A stretch of 54,020 nucleotides of DNA from Bradyrhizobium sp. NAS80.1 (GTDB lineage Bacteria; Pseudomonadota; Alphaproteobacteria; Rhizobiales; Xanthobacteraceae), in assembly GCF_001908205.1 (NCBI RefSeq), contig NZ_LGHL01000142.1, positions 45 to 54,064 on the forward strand. The letters run 5' to 3'. Each line of letters begins with the position of its first letter. Positions within the stretch are counted from its first letter, which is position 1. The position numbers and the translations under genes are program-made. The notes under the pieces were generated by a model. That model ran no database searches and had not been told where the DNA came from. It was given only the letters and a program-made list of their open reading frames with translations. This document shows positions 25,048 to 33,618 of the stretch, piece by piece.

Positions 25048-26922
25048 CTAGCCCAGCCCCTGCAGCACCAGCCGATTCAGCCTTGCCGCAAACGCAGCCG
25101 GGTCTTCCGGCAATTCGCCATCCAAAATCTGCGCCTGCTCGAGCAGCAGCAGGCTGAGATCGTCGACGACCTTGGAGCCGGCTTGCGCCTTGGTGATCGC
25201 AACCACCATCGGGTGGCGCAGGTTGATCTCGAGGACCGGCTTGGTGCGCATGCCGCGGTTCTGCTGCGACAGGATGCGCTCGAGCTCGCGGCTCGGACCC
25301 TGGCTGTCGGCGACGAGGCAGGAGGCCGAGCTGGTGAGGCGCGTCGAGGCCTTGACGTCGCTGACGCGCTCGCCTAGCGCGGCCTTGATCACCGCGATGG
25401 TGGCCGCTTCATCGGCGGCCGGCGCGTCCGTCTTCGCCTCGTCTTTGTCGTCGACGCGCGGGATCAGGTCGAGATTGAGATCGCCCTGGCTCAGCGATTT
25501 CAGCGGCTTGCCCTCGAACTCCGTCGGCATCGAGGTCCAGAAGGCATCGACCGGATCGGAGAGCAGCAGCACCTCGATGCCGCGCGCGGTCGCGGCCTCG
25601 AGCCGCGGATTGGACTTCAGCCGCTCAATGCTGTCACCGACGAGATAGTAGATCTCGGTCTGGTTCGGCTTGAAATCGGCGATGACCTGCTTCAGCGAAC
25701 GCTTCTCGCCCGACGTCGTGGTGAAGCGCGACAGCGCAAGCAGCTTCTCGCGGCGCTCGAAATCCTCGTAGATGCCTTCCTTCAGCACCGCGCCGAAAGC
25801 GTCCCAGATCTTGGCAAAATTATCCGCATCCTTCTCCGCGAGGCTTTCGAGCTCGGACAGGACGCGCGTCGCCACCGCTTTCCGGATCTGCGCCAGCTGC
25901 GGATTGTTCTGGAGCATCTCGCGCGAGATGTTGAGCGGGAGATCCTCGCTGTCGACAACGCCGCGGATGAAGCGCAGATAGCCCGGCAAGAGGTCGGCAT
26001 CATCGGTGATGAAGACGCGCCGGACGTAGAGCTTGACGCGGCCCTTGCGCGAGGGCTCGAACAGGTCGAACGGCTTGGTCGAGGGCGCGAACAGCAGCAC
26101 GGCGTAGGAATACCGGCCCTCCGCGCGATAGTGCAGTGTCATTGCGGGATCGTCGAAGGCGGATGCGATTTGCTGATAGGCCTTCTTGTAGTCCTCCGCA
26201 GTCAGCTCGGATTTGGAGCGCTGCCACAGCGCGCTCGCCGAATTGATCTGGCGCGGCTCGCCCTCTTCCGGGACGAGCTCGATCGGAAACAGGATGTTGT
26301 CGGAATAGGCGCCGACGATGCGCTCGATCTCGTAAGCCTCGAGGTATTTCCTGGCGTCGTCCTTCAGGTGCAGGACGATCTCGGTGCCGCGCGTCACGCG
26401 CGCCGCATCCTCGTCACTCGCCCGCGCGATCTCGAAGCCGGAGCCGCCCGAGGATGTCCAGGTCCAGACATCGCTCTCGCCCGCGCGGCGGCTAATGACC
26501 ATGATCTTATCGGCGACCATGAAGGCGGAATAGAAGCCGACGCCGAACTGGCCGATCAGGCCAAGGCCGTCCTTGGCCTCCTTGAGCTTCGACACGAACG
26601 CCTTGGTTCCGGAGCGGGCGATGGTGCCGAGATGGTCGATCAGCTCCTGGCGCTCCATGCCGATGCCGTTGTCGGCGATCGTCAGCGTTCCGGCCGTCTT
26701 GTTCGGGATGATGCGGATCTTGAGCGCGTCGCCCTCGCCGAGCAGCGCCGGATTGGCGATGGCCTCATAGCGCAGCTTGTCGCAGGCATCCGAGGCGTTG
26801 GAGACGAGCTCGCGCAGGAAGATGTCGGTTTCGGAATAGACGGAGTGCACCATGAGGTGCAACAGCTCGGAAACTTCTGCCTGGAAAGGCTGCGTATGCG
26901 CGGCCGTATCTGACGTCGTCAT
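25048..26922 (-). CDS. htpG: Molecular chaperone HtpG (Hsp90)
   Basis: 624 residues, normal length. GHKL ATPase motifs at the N-terminus: ELVSNASDACDKLRY near 39-53, ADNGIGM near 87 and GQFGVGFYSAF near 125. The middle domain (LYVRRVFITDDADLLPGYLRF) and C-terminal dimerisation domain (LEINLRHPMVVAI) are intact. ATP-driven folding and stabilisation of client proteins in the cytosol. Single gene; no heat-shock promoter (RpoH or CIRCE) is clear to me upstream of 26922. Confidence 0.97.
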   Translation of the reverse strand: MTTSDTAAHTQPFQAEVSELLHLMVHSVYSETDIFLRELVSNASDACDKLRYEAIANPALLGEGDALKIRIIPNKTAGTLTIADNGIGMERQELIDHLGTIARSGTKAFVSKLKEAKDGLGLIGQFGVGFYSAFMVADKIMVISRRAGESDVWTWTSSGGSGFEIARASDEDAARVTRGTEIVLHLKDDARKYLEAYEIERIVGAYSDNILFPIELVPEEGEPRQINSASALWQRSKSELTAEDYKKAYQQIASAFDDPAMTLHYRAEGRYSYAVLLFAPSTKPFDLFEPSRKGRVKLYVRRVFITDDADLLPGYLRFIRGVVDSEDLPLNISREMLQNNPQLAQIRKAVATRVLSELESLAEKDADNFAKIWDAFGAVLKEGIYEDFERREKLLALSRFTTTSGEKRSLKQVIADFKPNQTEIYYLVGDSIERLKSNPRLEAATARGIEVLLLSDPVDAFWTSMPTEFEGKPLKSLSQGDLNLDLIPRVDDKDEAKTDAPAADEAATIAVIKAALGERVSDVKASTRLTSSASCLVADSQGPSRELERILSQQNRGMRTKPVLEINLRHPMVVAITKAQAGSKVVDDLSLLLLEQAQILDGELPEDPAAFAARLNRLVLQGLG

Positions 26923-27044
26923 GCGTTTACCCGGTCAATCGGAAGTGGAGAAAGCCGGGATATAACGCGATGGGATAGGGGATCAAGTGCACGGATCGCC
27001 CTCCTGGCGGGAGGGCGGTTGGTTCGTGGTAGTGGCCAAGCAGG

Positions 27045-27461
27045 TCAGGTCACGCAGCGGCCGGGCTGGAGCAGCTTGGCGACCTCGGTGAGGGAGCTGA
27101 CCATCGGCTCGCAGGCAATCGTCGGCTTGTTGCGGCCCTGCTTCTGGAGCAGCACCGGCGGCTTGGCGTTGCCGGTCTCGATCACCGCGGGGACCCGCAG
27201 CAGGACCGACGTATCGGCGAGGTCATTCAGGCGCATCGACACCGTGCGGGTCTGAACCGCCGCCGGCTTGACCCCGGCGAGCCGGTCGGCCTTGCCGGAA
27301 CGATTGACATTGTGGCCCGGCTTGTCGGCCGTGTCGGCAAGCGCCTGCCAGCGGTCGGCCAGATCGTGGCCGGAGGACAGTTGCATCGCGCCCGCCTGTA
27401 CGGCGCCAATCGTCGCGGCAATCGCGACCGCACCCAAAAATACCTTTTGAATCTGTGACAT
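27045..27461 (-). CDS. Hypothetical exported protein
   Basis: 138 residues. The N-terminus (MSQIQKVFLGAVAIAATIGAVQAGA) looks like a signal peptide. The mature part is polar, with two Cys (IACEPMV and PGRCVT) that could pair, and a segment RTVSMRLNDLADTSVLLRVPAV. I recognise no family. It is monocistronic between htpG (same strand, downstream) and the gene-poor stretch at 27.5-28.2 kb. The repetition of similar exported two-Cys proteins in Bradyrhizobium fits, but function is unknown. Confidence 0.7.
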   Translation of the reverse strand: MSQIQKVFLGAVAIAATIGAVQAGAMQLSSGHDLADRWQALADTADKPGHNVNRSGKADRLAGVKPAAVQTRTVSMRLNDLADTSVLLRVPAVIETGNAKPPVLLQKQGRNKPTIACEPMVSSLTEVAKLLQPGRCVT

Positions 27462-28204
27462 GGCTGTCTGTCCCTCGCCCCATGGCGATCACGGGAACAA
27501 CGCGAGGAGACGACCGGGAGTTCTCGGCCGTTAAGATCACTTAACCGTGTGCGAAAAAAGTCGCAGGGCGCACAAAATATTTCACAAACTTTGGAACGAC
27601 TCCCGCGCCTGCGAGTCGTTTCAACAGCCGGCTATTCCCCCCTGCCCCATAAGCCGGCGACGTAGGCCGCGACTGTGGTGATGCCAGTCGCGGCTTACTT
27701 GTTTCTGCGACATCAACGGCTTAGTTCGGCACTGGCAGCCGGCCCTGAGGGCGCCCCTTAGCGCAGCGCTCCGGGTGCGAAGTTGCGCGACGCCGTTGTG
27801 TGACTGGCCTTCCCCAACTTTACGTTGGTCTCCCGTTCTTGCCCCCACGCACCCGGGGCGGGGCAAGACCACGGGTTGCGTCTCGATAGCAAGGCTTGCT
27901 GGTCCCGTGACGATTTCACCATGCCGCATTCCGCATCAGGATAACCAAGCGTCGCGAAGACGCGCTTGCCGGCCTGAGAGTCGGCGTGGCCTTGGTGCGC
28001 CCCTTCGATGACGCCCGGCAGTGCGAGTGCCGCTTTGCGAAGGCGAGCTATCGACATGAAGCCTTCCTGTACGCAACCAGGACGCCCCGCTTCTGCGCAG
28101 AAGACGGGCGGGGCTGGTGTCCCGCCTTCTGCGCTTCACGTGCGGACCTCTGCGGAGTCACTGCAAAGCCGCAGGGTCCGTCCACGTCCGTAAAGGCGCT
28201 ACGG
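27462..28204. other. Gene-poor stretch with hairpins and a gene remnant
   Basis: About 740 bp without an intact gene. It holds a 10-bp perfect hairpin (arms GCCGCGACTG at 27666-27675 and CAGTCGCGGC at 27685-27694), a TTCTGCGCAGAA palindrome near 28099, and the 5' part of a YjbR-like gene at 27886-28057. Sequence on both sides of the remnant does not resemble the rest of that family and I cannot name it. Confidence 0.5.
27886..28057 (-). pseudogene. Truncated MmcQ/YjbR-family gene remnant
   Basis: Fifty-seven N-terminal residues from ATG 28057 match the start of MmcQ/YjbR proteins: LRKAALALPGVIEGAHQGHAD and KRVFATLGYPDAECGMVK, up to DQQALL. Downstream of about 27886 the frame stays open but the sequence (e.g. 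RRNPWSCPAPGAWGQ) no longer fits the family, which normally runs to about 110-120 residues. So the gene was cut, probably by insertion or recombination at that point. The frame itself, 27758-28057, could still be translated. It follows the ArsR/SRPBCC pair on the same strand and may once have belonged with it. Confidence 0.6.
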
Positions 28205-28696
28205 TCAGGAGTGCATCCTTCCGGACTTGATGTACTCCACCATTTGTTTCACGACGGTGCCCCAACCGTCATGAAATCCCATCTCCTCGTGCTTCTTGCG
28301 CGCTTCGTCGTTGCCGTGAATGGCGACGGCCTTGTAGTGCGCGCCGTTGCCCTTCTTCGAAAGCTCGAGAACGGCAGTGAAGAAAGGTCTGGGCGCCGGA
28401 CGGTAGCCGCCAAGCAGCGTATCGGTCATGACGAGACGTTCGAACGGGGTTACTTCGAGATAGGATTGAGTGTTCGGGAATTCATGACCGTCAGGCGAGC
28501 GCATGGTGAAGTTGATCGCCCCTCCGGGGCGCACATCCAGCTCGCAAGCAGTGATCTCCCAAGGCTTCGGCGCGAACCAGTTGCGCAGATGTTCGGCTGT
28601 GGTCCATGCTTTCCAGACGAGTTCGACGGGAACGTCAATCTCTCTTTCGAGCACAAGATCAAGTTTCGGATCGATCTTGATGACGGATGAGGTCAC
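28205..28696 (-). CDS. SRPBCC (AHSA1-like) domain protein
   Basis: 163 residues. START/Bet v1-like fold with LEREIDVPVELVWKAWTTAEHLRNWFAP at the start and VVKQMVEYIK at the end, as in the AHSA1 subgroup. Such proteins bind hydrophobic ligands in a deep cavity. The gene start overlaps the ArsR stop by 4 bp. ArsR plus SRPBCC pairs are common in soil bacteria, and the partner may be the ligand sensor or a detoxification enzyme, but no ligand is known for this type. No signal peptide, so cytosolic. Confidence 0.9.
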   Translation of the reverse strand: MTSSVIKIDPKLDLVLEREIDVPVELVWKAWTTAEHLRNWFAPKPWEITACELDVRPGGAINFTMRSPDGHEFPNTQSYLEVTPFERLVMTDTLLGGYRPAPRPFFTAVLELSKKGNGAHYKAVAIHGNDEARKKHEEMGFHDGWGTVVKQMVEYIKSGRMHS

Positions 28697-29070
28697 TTCA
28701 AAGTCTCCTGTTTCATCTTCATGAGATAGCTATCGAGTTGATCAAGGCGCCGCTCCCAAAGGGAGCGCTGCCGGGCAAGCCAGTTCTCGGCCACCTTCAT
28801 TTGCTCCGGCACGAGCTCGTAGGTCCTGACGCGCCCCGCCTTGCGCGAGCGAACAAGCCCGCTGCGTTCCAACACCTTGAGGTGTTCAACGAAGGAGGGC
28901 AGTGCCATGTCGTAGAGTTCAGCGAGATCACTGACCGAGGCCGCGCGAGCACTGAGCCGACCCAGGACGTCGCGCCTTGTTGGATCGGATAGCGCTCGAA
29001 AGACGCCATCGATGATCGCGGGCGATACCTCGCCCTGCGGCTTGGTGCCACCTGCCTGGGGGACCATCAA
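28693..29070 (-). CDS. ArsR-family transcriptional regulator
   Basis: 125 residues. Winged helix: FRALSDPTRRDVLGRLSARAASVSDLA, MALPSFVEHLKVLERSGLVRSRKAGR as recognition helix and wing, then a C-terminal helix (ENWLARQRSLWERRLDQLDSYL). No metal-binding CVC or DXH motif is present, so it is probably not a metal sensor but one of the ArsR proteins paired with SRPBCC genes. A 12-bp perfect inverted repeat lies 66 bp upstream and is the likely self-operator. Confidence 0.92.
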   Translation of the reverse strand: MMVPQAGGTKPQGEVSPAIIDGVFRALSDPTRRDVLGRLSARAASVSDLAELYDMALPSFVEHLKVLERSGLVRSRKAGRVRTYELVPEQMKVAENWLARQRSLWERRLDQLDSYLMKMKQETLK

Positions 29071-29135
29071 TTTGGCTCCTTCCTTGGCGCCGAAGGGCGT
29101 CGTCCCGTTCGGCGTTAGCTGCTTCCTATCGCGAG

Positions 29136-29165
29136 AAAATACTTAGGTCAATCCCTAAGTATTTT
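29136..29165 (-). promoter_or_regulatory. Perfect 12-bp inverted repeat, likely ArsR operator
   Basis: AAAATACTTAGG at 29136-29147 and its exact complement at 29154-29165 around a six-base spacer TCAATC. It is AT-rich in an otherwise GC-rich region and lies just upstream of the arsR start at 29070, as expected for autoregulation. A terminator reading of the hairpin is possible because T follows on the plus strand, but no plus-strand gene ends there. Confidence 0.75.
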
Positions 29166-29517
29166 TTTCGGTTTCGCGGGCTCGACAGACACGGCTGTTC
29201 TATCGGGGACCCTTGATGCTTGCGCACGGTCGGCAGCGTCTGGCCGATCAGCGTCATCCAGCAATGATTGCCGCGATAGGCATTGGTGAGCTGCTGATAG
29301 AACGAGGGCCGCAGCAGCACGTATTTGCCGTACGGCAGGATGATCAAGCCGGCCCCAATGATGGCTTCAGTCTCACTCGAAAATTGCGAGAATCTGTCGC
29401 GAATGCGCATCTGTCGTAAGAACCATCCGCGACGTTCTCGCCTGGCGGGGCCGCAAGGTTGTCGCAATGAATTGGACATAAAACCGGCGGCGACGAGCGC
29501 GAAGGAGAGACATCTCG
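29166..29517. other. Gene-free stretch, possible remnant on minus strand
   Basis: About 350 bp. The minus-strand frame ending near 29126 contains a protein-like segment (GLIILPYGKYVLLRPSFYQQ) at about 29285-29345, but it has no ribosome site or recognised family and runs into the operator. It may be a decayed gene. The AAGGAGAG ribosome site of the response regulator lies at 29500-29510. Confidence 0.4.
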
Positions 29518-30192
29518 ATGCGGGTGCTGTTGGTGGAAGACGAGCCGGAAATGGTCACGGCGCTGCGCGCTGCGCTCGCGCGCCACGACATGCTCGTCGA
29601 TCACGCGCCAGACCTGTGCGAGGCCGACGTGATCGCGGCCGAGGGCAATTACGATGCGATCGTGCTCGATCGCCAGTTGCCTGACGGCGACGGCCTGTCG
29701 CTGATCCCGAAACTGCGCGAGCGCGGCAATGCCGTTCCGGTGCTTGTGCTCACCGCCCGCGGGGAGCTCGCCGACCGCGTCAGTGGTCTCGACAAGGGTG
29801 CGGACGACTATCTCGGCAAGCCCTTTGCGTTCGAGGAGTTGCTGGCGCGGCTGCGGGCGCTGCTGCGCCGCCCCGCCAACGTGCAGAGCGACGTTGCACG
29901 GATCGGCCGCCTGGCGTTCGACTCCGGCCACCGCGAGGCCAGTGTCGACGGCCGGCCACTCGACCTGCCGCGACGCGAACTGCTGCTCTTGGAGGCGCTA
30001 CTGCATCGCATGGGACGCATGGTGCAGCGCTCGACGCTGATGGAGGCGGTCTACGGTCTCGACGACGCCGTTCAGCCCAACGCGCTTGATACGCATGTGT
30101 CTCGCCTGCGCCGCAGGCTCGCCGAATTGGACGCCGGCGTGACGATCAACGGCGTCCGAGGCCTGGGCTATGTCCTGCGGGAGACGACGTGA
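29518..30192 (+). CDS. OmpR/PhoB-type response regulator (QseB-like)
   Basis: 224 residues. Receiver domain: acidic pocket Glu7/Asp8, phospho-acceptor Asp51 (IVLDRQLPDGDG), Thr79 and Lys101 (DDYLGKPF). Winged-helix output domain from about 125, with RRELLLLEALLHRMGRMVQRS and VRGLGYVLRE at the end. Closest in look to QseB/TctD-type regulators. AAGGAGAG lies just upstream of ATG 29518. The gene overlaps the kinase start by 4 bp (GTGA), so the pair is translated together. Target genes are unknown. Confidence 0.93.
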   Translation: MRVLLVEDEPEMVTALRAALARHDMLVDHAPDLCEADVIAAEGNYDAIVLDRQLPDGDGLSLIPKLRERGNAVPVLVLTARGELADRVSGLDKGADDYLGKPFAFEELLARLRALLRRPANVQSDVARIGRLAFDSGHREASVDGRPLDLPRRELLLLEALLHRMGRMVQRSTLMEAVYGLDDAVQPNALDTHVSRLRRRLAELDAGVTINGVRGLGYVLRETT

Positions 30193-31578
30193 GCGCGCTG
30201 CGACCGCACTCCCTGACCTGGCGCCTGGTCGGGCGCCTGGCGGGCTTGCAGGCGATCATGCTGACGCTCCTGATCCTCCTGGTCGGGCTCGCTGCGATCG
30301 TGCTGCTGCGCGCCGGGCTGCTCCTCGACGACTATGAAGGCAATACGGTCGATACGCTGAAGGACGCGATCGCACGCGACGCGGCCAGCGGACTGACGCT
30401 GCGCCAGACACCCGAATTGTCGGCCCTTCGATCCGAGCATTCCGACCTCTGGTTCGTGATCCGCGACGCACAGGGCCATCAGCTCTCCGAAGGTACTGTC
30501 CCGTCGGAATTCGCACCGATCGCATCCGCGCTCGATCATGTGAGCGACGCGCGGCTGCGCTGGAATGCAGCAAAGCCGTCGCCGCCAGCGGGGCTCGTCA
30601 AATGGGTCGACACCGCTGCCGGGCGGATCCAGATCCTGACCGGGACATACGGTCAGCTCTCCATCTGGCGGGCGCTGGCCAGCACGCCACTGCTGTTCGT
30701 CAACGTGATTCTCCCGATCGTCGTCCTGATGACGCTAGCGACGCTGGTCGCGACGCCGTTCGTGGTACGCCGGGCCATGAAGGGACTGGGGCAGGCCGCG
30801 GCGCAGGCGGAACGGATCGACATCGACAAGCGCGGCGTGCAGTTGCCGCTCGACGAGGTGCCGATCGAGATTGCTCCGCTGGTCAAGGCCATCAACGACG
30901 CACTCGGCCGTCTCGACAAGGGTTCGTCACCGGCGCTTCCTCGCCGATGCCGCGCATGAGCTCAGGACCCCGATCGCGATCCTTTCGACGCGTGTATCCT
31001 CGCTCGAGGCAGGTCCGGAGAAGACGTGCCTGCTCGAGGACGCCACCCGCCTCAGCGTCTTGGCCGGCCAGCTTCTCGATCTCCAGCGTCTCGACCAGGG
31101 CACGGACGCGTTCGTCGCGGTCGATCTGGTGGGCGTTGCCCGACGGGTTGTGCTTGAGCTGGCACCGCTCGCCTTCGCCGCAGGCTACGAGATGTCCTTC
31201 GAGCATGACGACGAGGCCGTCGTCGTGACCGGTGACCAGACCTCGCTCGAACGCGCGGTCACCAATCTGGTGCAGAATGCCATCGACCATGGCCGGCGCC
31301 GCGGAACCATCCTGGTGCGGGCAACGAACGACCGCTGCATCGAGGTCTCCGACGACGGCGACGGCATCCCGCCCACGGAGCGCGACCAGATCTTCGAGCC
31401 GTTCCATCGGCTGCATCAGGGCGGCCGCGGCGCCGGTCTCGGCCTCGATCTCGTGCAATCCATCATGCGCCTACACGGCGGCCACGTCGAAGCCGATCAG
31501 TCGCTCTCCGGCGGCGCCTGCATGCGCATGGTCTTCCCGAGAGCCGAGGTGGCCGGGAGCGGGGCCCCCGCGGGCTGA
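30189..31578 (+). pseudogene. Sensor histidine kinase (QseC-like), one frameshift
   Basis: Two overlapping frames encode one kinase of about 462 residues. The first, from GTG 30189, has a transmembrane helix (AIMLTLLILLVGLAAIVLL), a periplasmic domain, a second helix near 170-195 and a HAMP-like region. The reading frame changes near 30920-30926 (around CAAGGGTTCG). The second frame has the H box FLADAAHELRTPIAIL, N box NLVQNAIDHG, G1 VSDDGDGIPP and the GRGAGLGLDLV lid. Deleting one base restores a plausible HAMP-to-H-box junction. Without repair, the first fragment lacks the catalytic core and the second lacks a start. Error or true inactivation cannot be told apart here. Confidence 0.85.
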
Positions 31579-31586
31579 TTCCATAG

Positions 31587-32186
31587 TCACTTCGCCTTCC
31601 CTGCGAGCCACTCCCGCCCTTCGTCATAGAGCTTCTCGACTTCAGTGCCGATCAGGCCCGGCATGTCGCGCTTGACCTTGTAGCCGATCAGCTCCTGCAT
31701 GTAGGCGAGATGGCGGTAGCCTTCGGGCAACGCGGCCAGCGCTTTCTGGTCGAGGCGGAGTGTCGCGGCGGGGTCGACTGGGTCGATCCGATCCTTCTCG
31801 TAGATCGGCTGGCGGCGGACGATACCCCATTTGCCCTGCCGCTTCTCCAGGAAATCGTAGAAGCGTCCGGTGCAGACGACGTCGCAGAGCACGTCGTGCA
31901 CCAGGGCCCGCTGCGAGATCGTCATCTTGGTCTGGGCGATGGCCCGCTCGCCTTCCAGATCGATGCTGGTGCCGCCGAGGAAATGCAGGATACGGACACC
32001 CTTGGCGAACCCCTCCTGGCTGACGCGCATGAAATCCCGCGCCGGCCCCTGAAACCAGGTGGCGGACATCCAGCCCTCTTCGTGCCAGACGGTGGCAAAG
32101 CGTTCCCAGTCACCGGCATCGCGCCAGACAGCCCAGTTCTCGACGAGGTCGCGGATGGCGAGACGATCGAGGAGTTGCGGGTCCAT
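31587..32186 (-). CDS. SnoaL/NTF2-like family protein
   Basis: 199 residues from ATG 32186 behind GGAG; the in-frame GTG 32192 gives two more residues. Typical N-terminus of SnoaL_4-type proteins: LAIRDLVENWAVWRDAGDWERFATVWHEEGWMS, with a cone-shaped alpha+beta barrel expected. A longer C-terminal extension (VDPAATLRLDQKALAALPEGY and IGTEVEKLYDEG) is present. Relatives include dehydratases and isomerases of ring hydroxylating pathways, but no catalytic set can be assigned. Convergent with the kinase gene. Confidence 0.8.
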   Translation of the reverse strand: MDPQLLDRLAIRDLVENWAVWRDAGDWERFATVWHEEGWMSATWFQGPARDFMRVSQEGFAKGVRILHFLGGTSIDLEGERAIAQTKMTISQRALVHDVLCDVVCTGRFYDFLEKRQGKWGIVRRQPIYEKDRIDPVDPAATLRLDQKALAALPEGYRHLAYMQELIGYKVKRDMPGLIGTEVEKLYDEGREWLAGKAK

Positions 32187-32353
32187 GTGCACATCTCCGA
32201 TTGAATTCGATGCACGAGGTATGAGCGGCGAATTCGATGCCCGTCAAGCGTCCCAAGTGGGCACGAAAAATCCGGCGTGCAGGTAGCACGCCGGATCAGA
32301 TCACCATCACCAATGCGGGGCGCGGGCGCCTCGTTACGCCGCCGGCGCCTTTC

Positions 32354-33160
32354 TTACGCCGCAGGCGCCCTGGGTGCGCGGTTGCGCGAGTTACGCTGGA
32401 AGAACAGCGCCTGGCTCGCCACCGCCGACACCATCGCGGGCTGGAACGGTTTTGAGATCAGGAACGCCGGCTCGGGGCGCTCGCCGGTGAGGAAGCGTTC
32501 CGGATAGGCGGTGATGAACACCACCGGCACCTCGAAGGTACGGAGCAGTTCGTTGACGGCGTCCAGACCCGACGAGCCGTCGGCGAGCTGGATGTCCGCG
32601 AGGATCAGGCCGGGCCGCTTGTTCTTGGCCAGCGCCACCGCGTCGGCGTGCGTACGCGCGACGCCGACGACATTGTGACCGAGATTCTTCACGAGGCTCT
32701 CGAGGTCCATAGCGATGAAGGTCTCGTCCTCGATGATCAGCACATCGGTGGCGATCTCGGCGGCCATTTCGCGTCCCGCGGCATCCGCAAGCCGCCGCGT
32801 CTCGGCGACATCTGTGCCGAGAATGTAGGCGACTTCCTCTTCCGAGAATCCCTCGAGCGAGAGCAGCAGGAAGGCCTGCCGCGGCAGCGGCGTGATGTTC
32901 GACAGCCGCCGCTCCGGCGGCATCGGCAAGGTCGTCACCTCTGAATCGTCGTTGACGGAGACAGAATTCCAGATCTGGGTGAACAACCGGAACAGGCCGG
33001 CGCGCGGACCATGGCTCTCGTCGAACACCGACGGATCCCCAAGCATGGCTTCCAACATGGCTGCGACATAGGCGTCGCCGGAGGCCTGGCTGCCCGTCAG
33101 GGCGCGCGCATACCGGCGCAACAGCGGCAAGTGTTCAGCAACAAGCTGTGAACGGGACAT
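32354..33160 (-). CDS. phyR: PhyR, general stress response regulator
   Basis: 268 residues from ATG 33160 (MSRSQLVAEHL), with TGGAGTGGGG just upstream; longer frames add an unlikely leader. The N-terminal sigma-like domain (HLPLLRRYARALTGSQASGDAYV, then LPRQAFLLLSLEGFSEEEVAYIL) mimics EcfG regions 2 and 4. The C-terminal receiver has LIIEDE, the phospho-acceptor Asp189 (LILADIQLADG) and FLISKPF. When phosphorylated it binds NepR and frees EcfG. It is divergent from nepR-ecfG, the usual arrangement. The cognate kinase (PhyK/HWE type) is not in the window. Confidence 0.95.
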   Translation of the reverse strand: MSRSQLVAEHLPLLRRYARALTGSQASGDAYVAAMLEAMLGDPSVFDESHGPRAGLFRLFTQIWNSVSVNDDSEVTTLPMPPERRLSNITPLPRQAFLLLSLEGFSEEEVAYILGTDVAETRRLADAAGREMAAEIATDVLIIEDETFIAMDLESLVKNLGHNVVGVARTHADAVALAKNKRPGLILADIQLADGSSGLDAVNELLRTFEVPVVFITAYPERFLTGERPEPAFLISKPFQPAMVSAVASQALFFQRNSRNRAPRAPAA

Positions 33161-33246
33161 CCCCACTCCATTCATCATCATCTTCGGACCGACCTTGAAG
33201 AACGAGGCGCACGAGGGGAGGCCCGGGTTCCCCTGCTGGGGCTGAC

Positions 33247-33271
33247 TACGCTTCACGATAAGAAAAGTTCC
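33247..33271 (-). promoter_or_regulatory. EcfG-type promoter for phyR
   Basis: On the minus strand: GGAAC (33271-33267), a 16-bp spacer, then CGTA (33250-33247), against the EcfG consensus GGAAC-N16/17-CGTT. It faces phyR. Two plus-strand GGAAC boxes (33281 and about 33319) face nepR, but neither has a good CGTT partner at the right distance. Confidence 0.7.
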
Positions 33272-33387
33272 GCTGGTCCGGGAACTTTTTGTCGAACCTC
33301 GAATTGAGCCTAATCAGGGAACGGCGCCCGGTTGAGAAAATTTCTCTATTTTGCAGTCACTTAACTCGGGGAAACGTGGAACAGGTC

Positions 33388-33618
33388 ATGAAAGATCTCA
33401 AGTCTCAAGCCAGCAAAAGCACGACCCCCGGAAAGGGAGGGCTCACTCCGGAGATTCAATCCCGGATCGGGCACCAGCTGCGCGCCATGTATGACGACGT
33501 GGTGCGGCAGGGGGTTCCGGATCGGTTCGCGGAACTGATCAAGAAGCTTGATACGCCGGGAGGAACTCCTCAAGATCAAGGCAATGGGGGACCTAACGAC
33601 AACAATGGGAGGGACTAA
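33388..33618 (+). CDS. nepR: NepR, anti-sigma factor of EcfG
   Basis: 76 residues from ATG 33388 (MKDLKSQASKS). The conserved NepR core LTPEIQSRIGHQLRAMYDDVV is followed by VPDRFAELIKKLD, the two helices that hold EcfG or PhyR. Gly/Asn/Asp-rich tail. The longer frame from 33289 has no ribosome site. It overlaps the EcfG start by one base (TAATG), and the GGGAGGG ribosome site for ecfG lies inside its last codons. Confidence 0.93.
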   Translation: MKDLKSQASKSTTPGKGGLTPEIQSRIGHQLRAMYDDVVRQGVPDRFAELIKKLDTPGGTPQDQGNGGPNDNNGRD

